Translations under genes and position numbers: made by a program
The notes under the pieces: generated by a model
The model's input: only the letters and a program-made list of their open reading frames with translations
The model's database searches: none
What the model was told of the DNA's origin: nothing
Origin: DATBLE01 sp963808815
GTDB taxonomy: Bacteria > Actinomycetota > Thermoleophilia > Gaiellales > Gaiellaceae
Length of the DNA: 64,000 nucleotides
Reading direction: 5' to 3'
Assembly (NCBI GenBank): GCA_963808815.1
Contig: CAWEGI010000015.1
Location: 62,001 to 126,000, forward strand
Shown: positions 38,347 to 47,161 of the stretch, piece by piece
Layout of the letters: each line of letters starts with the position of its first letter
How positions within the stretch are numbered: the first letter of the stretch is position 1

Positions 38347-39707
38347 GCCGCGTGCTCCCAGTACTGGTGCGTATATCCGCGCTCGGCGACGATCCGGCGC
38401 AGCTCGAGCATCGCCGTATAGGTGGGGAGGACCGTCAGCTCGTCCCCCTCGGACGTCAGCTCGAGCCCGCGGTCGAGGGCGGCGCCCAGCTCGGGGACGA
38501 TCTCGACGGCATCCGCGGGGAAGCCCGCGTAGGTGAAGCGAAGCGCGAGCTCGGCAGCGCGGCCGCCGGAAACGACGACCCGCTCCAGGCACTCGAGGAG
38601 CGGCTCGAAGTCGACGTCCCAGATCCAGGAGACGTCCCGGCCGTCGGCGATCGCATCGTTGAGCGCAACGACCGCGACCCTGGGCGCCGCCGCGGCCACG
38701 ACCGTCCGCACGACCTCGTTCGCACCGGCCGGATTCTTGATCAGCAGAAGCAGCAGCCGCCGGTTGCCGAGGTCGATCCGCTCGGCGCGTCCGAACGCCG
38801 GCGGGGCGGACTCCAACCCTCGTGCGATCTCTTCGAGGGTCGCGCCGAGCGCCCGTGAGAGCGCAGCGGCCGCGAGACCGTTGTAGACGTTGTAGAGGCC
38901 CGGCAGGCCCAGCCGGACCCGGCGCGTGCCCTCCGGGGTGACGAGGTCGAACGAGACCGCCTCGAGCCCGTGCGGCTCGATCGCTCGCGCCGCGAGGTCC
39001 AGGGGAGGTCGCGCGTGCCCGCAGGCGGGGCAGCGGTAATCCCCGAGGTGCCCGACGTAGGCGGCGGCATAAACGTACGGCGTCCCGCAGCGCAGGCAGT
39101 ACTTCGAATCCGACGCGTGCTGGAGCGTCGGGCGTGCCTGGGCCGGATCGTCGATGCCGAAGGTGACGCTGCCCGGACGAGAGACGGCCAGATCGCCGAC
39201 CTGGGGGTCGTCCGCGTTCACCACCAGCGTGGTCTCCTCCGGAAGCTCCGCCACGGCCGCCCGCCAGCGCTCGGCGATCTGCTCCAGCTCGCCGTAGCGG
39301 TCGAGCTGGTCGCGGAACAGGTTGCCGAGGCACACCGCACGGGGGCGGATCCGCCTCGCGATCTCGGGAAACGCCCCCTCGTCGACCTCGAACAGGCCGA
39401 GCTCGGCGTCGCGTGCTTCGATCAGGGTGGAGGCGACGCCGGAGACGAGGTTCGCACCGGAGCCGTTGTGGGCGAGCCGGACACGCTTGCCGACGATCGC
39501 CGCCACCAGCGCGGTCGTGGTGGTCTTGCCGTTCGTCGCCGAGATCGCGGCTGTCCCCCGTGGCAACCGGGCAGCCAGGGTCGAGACCGAACCGGGATCG
39601 ATCGTGGCGAGGATCTTGCCGGGGACGGTCGTGCCGCCGCCGCGGCCGGCCAGGCGCGAGAGCCGGCCGACGGACCGGGCGAGGGCGAGCTCCAGGGCGA
39701 GGCGCAT
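38343..39707 (-). CDS. murT: Lipid II isoglutaminyl synthase, MurT subunit
   Basis: A 454-residue Mur-ligase-type ATPase. The P-loop ATNGKTTTT is near residue 58. A zinc ribbon of the MurT type (CLRCG ... CPACG, about residues 208-231) sits in the central domain, and a DUF1727 C-terminal domain follows. It activates lipid II with ATP; ammonia comes from GatD. A -10 box lies just upstream. Confidence 0.94.
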   Translation of the reverse strand: MRLALELALARSVGRLSRLAGRGGGTTVPGKILATIDPGSVSTLAARLPRGTAAISATNGKTTTTALVAAIVGKRVRLAHNGSGANLVSGVASTLIEARDAELGLFEVDEGAFPEIARRIRPRAVCLGNLFRDQLDRYGELEQIAERWRAAVAELPEETTLVVNADDPQVGDLAVSRPGSVTFGIDDPAQARPTLQHASDSKYCLRCGTPYVYAAAYVGHLGDYRCPACGHARPPLDLAARAIEPHGLEAVSFDLVTPEGTRRVRLGLPGLYNVYNGLAAAALSRALGATLEEIARGLESAPPAFGRAERIDLGNRRLLLLLIKNPAGANEVVRTVVAAAAPRVAVVALNDAIADGRDVSWIWDVDFEPLLECLERVVVSGGRAAELALRFTYAGFPADAVEIVPELGAALDRGLELTSEGDELTVLPTYTAMLELRRIVAERGYTHQYWEHAA

Positions 39708-39716
39708 CGGGTGGCC

Positions 39717-39722
39717 AGTCTA
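39717..39722 (-). promoter_or_regulatory. -10 box (TAGACT) for murT-gatD
   Basis: On the minus strand TAGACT ends 9 bases before the murT ATG at 39707, so the leader would be only a few bases long. It is close to the divergent promoter of the repeat protein. Confidence 0.4.
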
Positions 39723-39781
39723 GTTGCGCCGGAGTGGTTTGCACACTGTCCAATACGCTCTGGTCTTGTTTACGCGGGTCT

Positions 39782-39809
39782 TTGCAAATGGGTCAAGACG
39801 CTCTATTCT
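39782..39809 (+). promoter_or_regulatory. Promoter of the repeat protein gene
   Basis: TTGCAA (39782-39787) and TATTCT (39804-39809) are separated by 16 bases. The ATG at 39820 follows 10 bases later, so the leader is about 3-5 bases. The region is visibly AT-richer than its surroundings. Confidence 0.6.
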
Positions 39810-39819
39810 ATTTGCCCCA

Positions 39820-40509
39820 ATGCCGCGCAAGCGTCCCTACCGGGCCATCACCAGCATCGATCCCGCCGAGCTGGCGGCGTTCCAGGCCGAGATCCGGCGC
39901 CGCTACTCCGACGAGGAGATCCTCGAGCAGCTGCGCGACTCGGCAAAGCGGCTGGGGCGCTCGCCGACGATGAAGGAGTTCGCCGACGACCCGGCCACGA
40001 CCGTGCACCCGCAGACCGTGATCGAGCACTTCGGCAGCTGGAACAAGGCGAAGCGCCTCGCGGGGCTCGTGCCCCGCCGCTTCGCGACCCGCGAGGAGCT
40101 CCTCGGGCTGCTGCGTGAGCTGGGGGAGCGCCTGGGTCGTGTGCCGACCGCGAAGGACGTGGACGCGAACCGCGGCTGGATGCCGTCCAAGTCGCTCTAC
40201 TGGCACACGTTCGGGTCGCTGACGAGCGCGCTCAGGGAGGCCGGGTTCGACGTGCCGGTGGGGGAGGAGCGGCTGGAGCGCGCCATCGAGCAGGGCGCCG
40301 GGATGGCGCGGCGCCTCGGGCGGCTGCCGAAGTTCAACGACTGGGCGGCCGCGCGCCGCGAGGATGCGGCACTCTTGACCGAGTGGCAGGTGTACCGCAT
40401 GTTCGACGCGCGCCGCGGGGCGTGGTCGACGTTCCAGTACCTCGTCCGCAAGCGCCTCCGCGAAGAGGGAGTGACGGTCGAGCGGGACGGATCGGTAAAG
40501 CCCGGCTAA
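39820..40509 (+). CDS. Protein of three homing-endonuclease-associated (HNH-linked) repeats
   Basis: A 229-residue protein made of three about 60-residue repeats, each with a helix of the form L-x-x-L-G-R-x-P-T followed by a FGSW- or FGSL-type second half: RLGRSPTMKEF/FGSWNKAKRLAG, RLGRVPTAKDV/FGSLTSALREAG and RLGRLPKFNDW/GAWSTFQYLVR. This repeat is known as a DNA-binding module attached to homing endonucleases, but no nuclease domain is present here. It may be a sequence-specific DNA-binding protein. It is a lone gene with its own promoter, and it converges with the amidotransferase gene (stops overlap). Confidence 0.75.
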   Translation: MPRKRPYRAITSIDPAELAAFQAEIRRRYSDEEILEQLRDSAKRLGRSPTMKEFADDPATTVHPQTVIEHFGSWNKAKRLAGLVPRRFATREELLGLLRELGERLGRVPTAKDVDANRGWMPSKSLYWHTFGSLTSALREAGFDVPVGEERLERAIEQGAGMARRLGRLPKFNDWAAARREDAALLTEWQVYRMFDARRGAWSTFQYLVRKRLREEGVTVERDGSVKPG

Positions 40510-41294
40510 CCGGCCGCGAGCGCGGCGAGCCGCTGGAGGCAGAAGGCACCTTCGCCGGGTGCGCGAACGGCCGGCAGGGGGTCGGCCTCGTAGGTCGGAT
40601 CGGGCTTGAAGCGGTCGTGGCGGACGGCGTTGGGGCCCTTCAACGCGAGCAGCGTCCCCTCCGCAAGCTCGCGCTTGCGCAGGTGGACACCCGTGTAGCG
40701 CTCGGCGATCTCGAGCGCCTCGGCCGTGGAGGCGAAGAAGAGCTCGCGGCGGCTGGTGCCGACCCAGAGCGGCCGTCCCACGCCGCGCGCGAGGTAAAGC
40801 AGGTCCGGATGGCGTTCGTCGAGCCAGGCTGCCGCCATCGAGCCGCGGAAGTCCTCGAACGCGCGGGCGTCGCTGCCGTTTGCCTCTGCGGTGGCGAAGA
40901 TCACCGCGGAGTCGACGGTCATCCCGGGCTCGGCGCGCTCGAAGCCGTGCCGCGCCATCAGCTCGTCGTCGTTCAGGATCGTGCCGTTGTGGACGCCGGC
41001 GACCGAACCGTGACGGACCGGGTGGTTGTTCGCGGCGATCTGCGGATGGCCCTTAGTGTAGTCGCGAACGTGCAGGAGGACCTGGTGCGCATCGGCCGGG
41101 ATCGCGATCTGGTCGAGGACGGCGCTCGCGCCGGTTTGCTGCTTGTGGACGGACAGCGGGCCTCCGGGGGAGCGGAAGGCGTACCCGACCGCGTCGGCGC
41201 CGCGCTCGGCGATCGCGGCCAGCAGCGCCTGGGCAGCTCGCGTCCGGTCGACGCTGCTCTTCGGACTGATGCTGTATCCCGCGATGCCGCACAT
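40506..41294 (-). CDS. Stand-alone class II glutamine amidotransferase
   Basis: A 262-residue Ntn-type glutaminase domain. The mature N-terminal nucleophile is Cys2 of MCGIAGY, and the family blocks VLLHVRDYTKG, NNHPVRHGSVAGVHNG and VDSAVIFA follow. No synthetase domain is attached. I rejected the longer frame to 41354 because it would bury the Cys. The acceptor enzyme is unknown. Confidence 0.85.
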   Translation of the reverse strand: MCGIAGYSISPKSSVDRTRAAQALLAAIAERGADAVGYAFRSPGGPLSVHKQQTGASAVLDQIAIPADAHQVLLHVRDYTKGHPQIAANNHPVRHGSVAGVHNGTILNDDELMARHGFERAEPGMTVDSAVIFATAEANGSDARAFEDFRGSMAAAWLDERHPDLLYLARGVGRPLWVGTSRRELFFASTAEALEIAERYTGVHLRKRELAEGTLLALKGPNAVRHDRFKPDPTYEADPLPAVRAPGEGAFCLQRLAALAAG

Positions 41295-41448
41295 TGGCCG
41301 CTTCCTTCGATCGTAGTCCGCCGGTCGGGTAACCCCGGTGACGGGCACAGACACTCAGACGATCGGCACGACGCGCGGTTTGTCGAGAACCGGCATCCCT
41401 CGGTCGGTTGAACTACAGCGAAGACCCCGGAATGCCGATACCCCTGGT

Positions 41449-42393
41449 GTGACGGATGACCAGCGTCCCTCGGAGCCTGCGGAAGAGCAGCCCAGGCTCG
41501 AGCTCGTGCCTACGCTCGACGAGCCCGCGGCCGAGCCCACGTCGAAGGACGCGTTCGACGCTGCGGGCCCGACGCAGGATCCGCTGAAGCTCTATCTCCG
41601 TCAGATCGGCGACGGCCGGCTGCTCACCGCCGCGGAGGAGCGCGAACTCGCCCAGCGCAAGGACGCCGGAGACGAGGAGGCGAAGCGGCGTCTGATCGAG
41701 GCCAATCTGCGCCTCGTCATGTCGATCACCCGGAACTACACGAAGGCCGGGGTGCCGCTCCTCGACCTGATCCAGGAGGGGAATCTGGGCCTGATGCGGG
41801 CCGTCGAGAAGTTCGACTGGAAGATGGGCTACAAGCTCTCCACATACGCGACCTGGTGGATCCGCCAGGCGGTCACGCGCGCGCTCGCCGACCAGGGGCG
41901 GACGATCCGCCTGCCGGTGCACGTCGCCGAGCAGGAGCGGCGCGTGATGCGCGCCCGCCGGCTCCTGACGCAGAAGCTGAACCGCGAGCCTTTGCTGCGC
42001 GAGATCGCGAAGGAGAGCGGCTTCACCGAGAAGAAGGTGCGCGACCTGCTCGAGTTGATCGAGGATCCGATCAGCCTCGAGGCTCCGGTCGGCGACGGCG
42101 AGAGTGACTACAGCGACCTGATCGAGGACGTCAACGCGGAGCAGCCCGAGGAGATGACCGCACAGGGCATGCGTTCGGAAGAGCTGGCGGAAGCGATCAC
42201 CCGGCTGAACCCAAGGATGCGGCTGGTGATCACGAGGCGCTTCGGCCTCGACGGCCAGCCGCCGCGGACGCTCGAGCAGGTCGGTGCCGAGCTCGGCATC
42301 ACCCGCGAGCGGGTCCGTCAGCTGGAAGCGCGGGCGCTACGCGAACTACGGTCCCAGGCGCCGCAGCTGTACCTGTATCTCCGCACGGCCTAG
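41449..42393 (+). CDS. RpoD-family sigma factor 1 (SigB-like)
   Basis: Regions 1.2 to 4.2 are present: DPLKLYLRQIG, NLRLVMSITRNY, DLIQEGNLGLMRAVEKFDW, YATWWIRQAVTRAL and the helix-turn-helix LGITRERVRQLEARALREL. No region 1.1. I chose GTG 41449, because GATACC at 41437-41442 gives leaderless spacing and homology starts later; GTG 41338 is an in-frame alternative adding 37 basic residues. It is convergent with the second sigma factor, as paired SigA/SigB genes often lie close in actinobacteria. Confidence 0.92.
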   Translation: MTDDQRPSEPAEEQPRLELVPTLDEPAAEPTSKDAFDAAGPTQDPLKLYLRQIGDGRLLTAAEERELAQRKDAGDEEAKRRLIEANLRLVMSITRNYTKAGVPLLDLIQEGNLGLMRAVEKFDWKMGYKLSTYATWWIRQAVTRALADQGRTIRLPVHVAEQERRVMRARRLLTQKLNREPLLREIAKESGFTEKKVRDLLELIEDPISLEAPVGDGESDYSDLIEDVNAEQPEEMTAQGMRSEELAEAITRLNPRMRLVITRRFGLDGQPPRTLEQVGAELGITRERVRQLEARALRELRSQAPQLYLYLRTA

Positions 42394-42424
42394 CCTGACC
42401 AAGCGCGGCCGGGCACTTCGGCCG

Positions 42425-42478
42425 CATGGGGGGCTCTGTCATCTGGCGCGCTTCGCGCGCGCGGCCGTTTCCCCCATG
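42425..42478 (+). terminator. Bidirectional terminator between convergent sigma genes
   Basis: CATGGGGG (42425-42432) pairs with CCCCCATG (42471-42478), and an inner GCGCGC/GCGCGC stem with a TTC loop fills the centre. The whole element lies between the stops at 42393 and 42498. A shorter GCGGCCG/CGGCCGC stem is upstream. Confidence 0.65.
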
Positions 42479-42497
42479 TAGCGAGCGGAGCGAGCGT

Positions 42498-43560
<1,063 letters not shown>

Positions 43561-43570
43561 GTGTCGGGCA

Positions 43571-43598
43571 TGGGTACCCGCCCCCGCGAACGATTCAA
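43571..43598 (-). promoter_or_regulatory. Promoter of sigma factor 2
   Basis: On the minus strand TTGAAT (43598-43593) and TACCCA (43576-43571) are 16 bases apart. The GTG start at 43560 follows 10 bases after the -10 box. Confidence 0.55.
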
Positions 43599-44035
43599 AC
43601 AGGTTCTTTACAAAATGTCGAGCGTCCGAACGAGGGAGCTCGTCCGCAACCCGGTTTCGAGCTGCCAGTTGCCGTGATCGCCAACGGTCATCGTCCGGCG
43701 CCGCCCTGCGTCGACGACCGACCCGGCTCGAGCGCCCTGGCAGAACTCCAGTCCTGAGGCTGCGTGCTCAGTGCACGAGAATCGACGTTATGTCAAGTTG
43801 GGACAGGCACGAGGCCGAGCCTGCAATTTGCGCTCTTTTCCTTCGCCTCCCCTCTTGCGCGGAGGATCGAGGTCTCTTAGGTTGCTGCTTGCGCCGAGCA
43901 CGGAGCGCGAGTAGGTCGAAGCCGAGTCGGGCGGCACAACCCGCAAGGGAAAGGTCGGTGGATTCGGTGGACGAAAGCGCTACCGGCTCGGCGAATTCTT
44001 GGTCCCGGAGCGGCTCGCCGATCCGGCCGGTCGAC

Positions 44036-44041
44036 TAGGAT
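44036..44041 (+). promoter_or_regulatory. -10 box (TAGGAT) for leaderless small membrane gene
   Basis: TAGGAT ends 7 bases before GTG 44049, matching the leaderless spacing of other genes here. Confidence 0.5.
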
Positions 44042-44048
44042 CCTCGCC

Positions 44049-44258
44049 GTGCATCTGCCTCGTCCGCCCAGCGTCGACCACGGGGTCGTCTCCTTCATCT
44101 GGGCTTTCGTGCTCGGCGTGCTGTTCTGGGCCTTCATGCTCGCGGTCGGGGTGTCGAAGCCGACTGCCTTCATCGTCGCCGCTCTGGCCGCTTGCGCGAT
44201 CTTCCTGTACGTCCGGCTGTACGGCGAGGACGAGCCCCGCCGCGGCACGCAGCGCTGA
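44049..44258 (+). CDS. Small two-helix membrane protein
   Basis: A 69-residue protein with hydrophobic segments at about 14-36 and 40-56 and a charged C-terminus (YGEDEPRRGTQR). No family is recognised. The -10 box and spacing support expression. It converges with the next gene, with a gap of six bases. Confidence 0.5.
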   Translation: MHLPRPPSVDHGVVSFIWAFVLGVLFWAFMLAVGVSKPTAFIVAALAACAIFLYVRLYGEDEPRRGTQR

Positions 44259-44264
44259 GACCCG

Positions 44265-44870
44265 CTACATGCGGACGAGGCGTTCGGTCTCGCTGTCCGG
44301 AATGCCGGTGGGCCTCTCGATGCGCTCCGTCGCCGCCCCGTCGCCCTCGATCACGGTCGTCGGCGCCGCGTCGTCGGCCACGGCCGGCGCGGCGGGCTCC
44401 GCAGGCTCCTCGGGCGCATAGCTCTCCCAGATCGGCTCCCCCGGCCTGCGCGGGCCGGATGTGTCGAAGGTGAGGCCGAAGACCAGCCCCAGGCCGAACG
44501 CGAGCACGGCCAGCACCGCGCGCAGATCGTGGACCGGCCCGTCGATCGCGATGCTCCCGGACCACGAGTCGACGTGGCGCTGGAACCAGTTCGCGTCGGG
44601 CTGACCGGCGAGCAGCACCCAACCGGCCACCACGAGCACCGGCAGGAAGCCGATCAGGAAGACGCCGGCCGAGATCCGCGGCACCCCCCACTTCGTCCAG
44701 CCGCCCGCCAGTTGCGAGACGGCCATCGTCAGCCCTGCACCGGCGAGGATTCCCACTGCCGCCCAGTAGCCGCCGGTCGAGCCCTGCCCGATCTGCGTGG
44801 ACAGCCAGACCAGCCCGCCCGCAATGCCTGCGCCGACCAGCGTGGCCACGCCGCGCACTGTTCCGTACAT
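44265..44870 (-). CDS. Four-helix membrane protein with acidic tail
   Basis: A 201-residue protein with four hydrophobic segments within the first about 140 residues, then a Pro/Ala/Glu-rich acidic cytoplasmic tail ending DSETERLVRM. I do not recognise it. It is the last gene after the rsiG-fha-merR-apt-zinc-ribbon run on the minus strand, 49 bases after the zinc-ribbon gene, and may be cotranscribed. Confidence 0.6.
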   Translation of the reverse strand: MYGTVRGVATLVGAGIAGGLVWLSTQIGQGSTGGYWAAVGILAGAGLTMAVSQLAGGWTKWGVPRISAGVFLIGFLPVLVVAGWVLLAGQPDANWFQRHVDSWSGSIAIDGPVHDLRAVLAVLAFGLGLVFGLTFDTSGPRRPGEPIWESYAPEEPAEPAAPAVADDAAPTTVIEGDGAATERIERPTGIPDSETERLVRM

Positions 44871-44919
44871 CTACACCACCTCCAGGGTGCTTGTACCCGA
44901 TCCAGCGAAGCGTTAGTCG

Positions 44920-45522
44920 CTAGAGGAGCAACCTGCGGGCATCGAAGCTCGCGGAGTGGAGCTCGGCCCGGAACTGCTCGATCGTCAGCAGCGCGTCCGC
45001 TTCGAAGACGTGCTCGACGACACCGATTGCCCCGTCGTTGTGGAAGGGCAGGTCGACGTGCGCGCGTGAGACGAGGTTGACCGAGACGTTGCCGCAGGCG
45101 GGGCAGCGCACCGCGAGGCCGAAGGCCTGTCCGCGCCCGCCCGGAGCGAGCAGGAAGAACGACGACGGGCACACGGGCCGCGGGCGGCTCTCCGGGTAGC
45201 AGAAGAAGCTCCACGGCCACTCCCCTTCGCCGATCCGGCGGGCGGCCGCGTCGCCGAGCTCGCTCTCGACCGGCTCGAGCCGGGCGGTCATCAGGTTCAG
45301 GAACATGCCGGCTGCGAGCCCGAGCGGCGCCCAGTCGAGGTCGTCGTCCCCCACCAGCCCCGGATGCTCCTCGCCGCAGGGGCACTCGAACGCGACCCGG
45401 TACACCGCCGGGTGCGACGCGCCCGGCAGGCGCTCGAGCCGGCGAAACGACGAGAGCGGCACCGACGTCTCGCCGCGGGCGGGGCATCCGAACGTGTACC
45501 GCGCCGTCAGCGCGTCGTACAT
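44920..45522 (-). CDS. Zinc-ribbon-like hypothetical protein
   Basis: A 200-residue protein with two Cys pairs of zinc-ribbon type, FECPCGEEHPG near residue 46 and RCPACGNVSVNLV near residue 140, plus an early FGCPARGE. This spacing recalls CpXC-type proteins, but I cannot assign a family. It starts 3 bases after the apt stop, so it is in the same operon. Confidence 0.65.
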   Translation of the reverse strand: MYDALTARYTFGCPARGETSVPLSSFRRLERLPGASHPAVYRVAFECPCGEEHPGLVGDDDLDWAPLGLAAGMFLNLMTARLEPVESELGDAAARRIGEGEWPWSFFCYPESRPRPVCPSSFFLLAPGGRGQAFGLAVRCPACGNVSVNLVSRAHVDLPFHNDGAIGVVEHVFEADALLTIEQFRAELHSASFDARRLLL

Positions 45523-45525
45523 CGC

Positions 45526-46044
45526 CTAATACTGCAGGAGCGAGAAGACGTCGTAGCCCTGGAGCCGCTCGCGGCCGTTCAGGAACTCGAGCTCGATGAT
45601 GAACGGCAGCCCGACGACCTCGCCGCCGAGCTGCTCGACGAGCTCGACGGTCGCCCTCGCGGTCCCCCCCGTCGCCAGGACGTCGTCGTGGATCACCACC
45701 CGCTGACCCTTCACGATCGCGTCGGCGTGTACTTCCAGCGAGTCGAAGCCGTATTCGAGCGCGTACTTGGCAGCCACGGTGTGCCAGGGGAGCTTGCCCG
45801 GCTTGCGGGCGGCGACGAAGCCGCAGCCGAGCCGGCACGCGAGCGCCCCGCCGGTGATGTAGCCGCGCGCCTCCGCGCCGAGGACGAGGTCGGGCTTCCG
45901 CGGCTCCGTCCACTCGGCGATCCGGTCGATCGCGGAGCGCAGTGCTTCGGCGTCGGCGAGCAGGGGCATGATGTCCTTGAAGACGATCCCCGGCTTCGGG
46001 AAGTCCGGGACGTCGCGGATCCTGGCGGCGAGGTCGACGCTCAT
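45526..46044 (-). CDS. apt: Adenine phosphoribosyltransferase
   Basis: A 172-residue type I phosphoribosyltransferase. The PRPP loop VVIHDDVLATGGTA near residue 117 and the family blocks PDFPKPGIVFKDIMPLL and GAEARGYITGGALA are present. It converts adenine and PRPP to AMP. Its ATG overlaps the merR stop (ATGA). It could use adenine freed by the nucleoside hydrolases encoded earlier in the window. Confidence 0.95.
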   Translation of the reverse strand: MSVDLAARIRDVPDFPKPGIVFKDIMPLLADAEALRSAIDRIAEWTEPRKPDLVLGAEARGYITGGALACRLGCGFVAARKPGKLPWHTVAAKYALEYGFDSLEVHADAIVKGQRVVIHDDVLATGGTARATVELVEQLGGEVVGLPFIIELEFLNGRERLQGYDVFSLLQY

Positions 46045-46697
46045 GTCGCCACCCGGTGCCGGAGAGCACGCCAGAAGAGCAGCTGGTTGAGCTCCTGGGC
46101 GAGCTCGGCGAGCCCGCGGAGATCCTCGACAGCGCCCTGGCGCGCTTCGGGGTTCCGGGAGCGGAGCTTCGGGACGAGCGCCTCGAGCAGGTCTGCCTGG
46201 TTGACGGCCGCGGTCGCGAACTTGCGCAGGTGGCGGGGGTCGGCGCCGGCGGCCACGAGCCGGGCGCAGACGGCTGCGACATCGGCGTCGGCCTCGCTCA
46301 GGGGCGGCTCGAGCAATCCGTAGTCCGTCAGCTCGCGCGCCTGCTGCAGCGAGATGCCGGCCTTCTCGCAGAGTTCCTCGACGCCGATTCTGGGCTCGTC
46401 GGCCGTGAGGCCTGCCCGGCGGCGCCTGCGCTCCGTGGAGGCGGGCGCAGCCAGCTCCTGGCGGATCACCCGCAGCGGCAGGAACTCGTCGCGCTGGAGG
46501 CGCAGGATCGTCTCCAGCCGCTCGACGTCCTCCTCGCTGAACAGCCGATATCCGCCGCGCGTCCGCTTCGGCGAGAGCAGGCCCTGGTCTTCGAGGTACC
46601 GGATCTTGGAGATCGAGATGTCCGGGAAGTCGCTCTGGAGCCGCCGGCAGACCGAGCCGATCGTGTGGAGCCGGGGGGCGGTCGCGGTGGTCGTCAT
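46041..46697 (-). CDS. MerR-family regulator paired with FHA protein
   Basis: A 218-residue MerR-type transcription factor. The HTH is near residues 12-45 (SIGxVxRxL form, ISKIRYLEDQGLLSPKRT, GGYRLFSEEDVERL) and a C-terminal helical domain follows. No metal-binding Cys cluster is seen. It resembles the MerR protein next to GarA in mycobacteria (established synteny). ATG 46697 overlaps the FHA stop. Confidence 0.88.
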   Translation of the reverse strand: MTTTATAPRLHTIGSVCRRLQSDFPDISISKIRYLEDQGLLSPKRTRGGYRLFSEEDVERLETILRLQRDEFLPLRVIRQELAAPASTERRRRRAGLTADEPRIGVEELCEKAGISLQQARELTDYGLLEPPLSEADADVAAVCARLVAAGADPRHLRKFATAAVNQADLLEALVPKLRSRNPEARQGAVEDLRGLAELAQELNQLLFWRALRHRVAT

Positions 46698-47161
46698 CTG
46701 GCCAGGAAGATGAGCCGGTACTTGCCGATCTGGACCTCGTCGCCGTTCTCGAGCTCGCCCCGCTCGATCCGGGAGCGGTTCAGGAATGTTCCATTCAGGC
46801 TGCCGAGATCCTCGATCGTGAAGCCGGCGTCGCCGCGGCCGACGATCGCGTGCCGGCGTGAGACCGTGACGTCGTCGAGGAAGATGTCGCAGTCGGGCGA
46901 CCGCCCGATCGTCGTCTGCGGGCGCTCCAGCGCGAACGTCTCGCCGGTGCGGCCGCCGCCCGAGCGGATCACCAGCGCAGGGCCGTCGATGCCGAGCTCC
47001 TCGAGCAGGTCGCTCCGCTCGTCGTGCAACTCCTCGGCCGAGAACGTCTGAGTCGTCTCGTCGGGCTCCGCCTCGGTGACGAGCAGGGCGCCGCATCTCG
47101 AGCAGTAGTGCGCGGACTCCAGGTTCTGGAAGCCGCACTCCGGGCAGTAGATGTGGCTCAA
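46694..47161 (-). CDS. Zinc-ribbon FHA protein, GarA/OdhI-like
   Basis: A 155-residue protein with an N-terminal zinc ribbon (CPECG ... CSRCG, residues 6-24), a phospho-site motif DETTQTFSAEE near residue 34 that resembles the ETT motif of GarA, and a C-terminal FHA domain (TTIGRSPDCDI, VSRRHAIV, GSLNGTFLN). GarA-type proteins control 2-oxoglutarate and glutamate enzymes when unphosphorylated (known). Kinases are not in the window. The start is TTG 47161, overlapping the rsiG-like stop. Confidence 0.9.
   Translation of the reverse strand: MSHIYCPECGFQNLESAHYCSRCGALLVTEAEPDETTQTFSAEELHDERSDLLEELGIDGPALVIRSGGGRTGETFALERPQTTIGRSPDCDIFLDDVTVSRRHAIVGRGDAGFTIEDLGSLNGTFLNRSRIERGELENGDEVQIGKYRLIFLAR

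Larger units (their letters stand above)
43561..44048 (+). other. Intergenic region between sigma factor 2 and a small membrane gene
   Basis: 488 bases with no gene that I can support. It has lower GC in places (ACAAAATG, TTATGTCAAG, GCAATTTGCGCTCTTTTCC). It includes the sigma promoter at 43571-43598, a minus-strand TTGACA (43791-43796) without a matching -10, a CGTGC/GCACG hairpin near 43762-43776 and the -10 of the next gene. Several frames are open but have atypical composition. A small RNA cannot be excluded. Confidence 0.5.

Noticed and set aside
40506..41354. Longer amidotransferase frame starting at 41354
   Set aside because: The catalytic cysteine must be residue 2 after Met removal; only ATG 41294 gives that.
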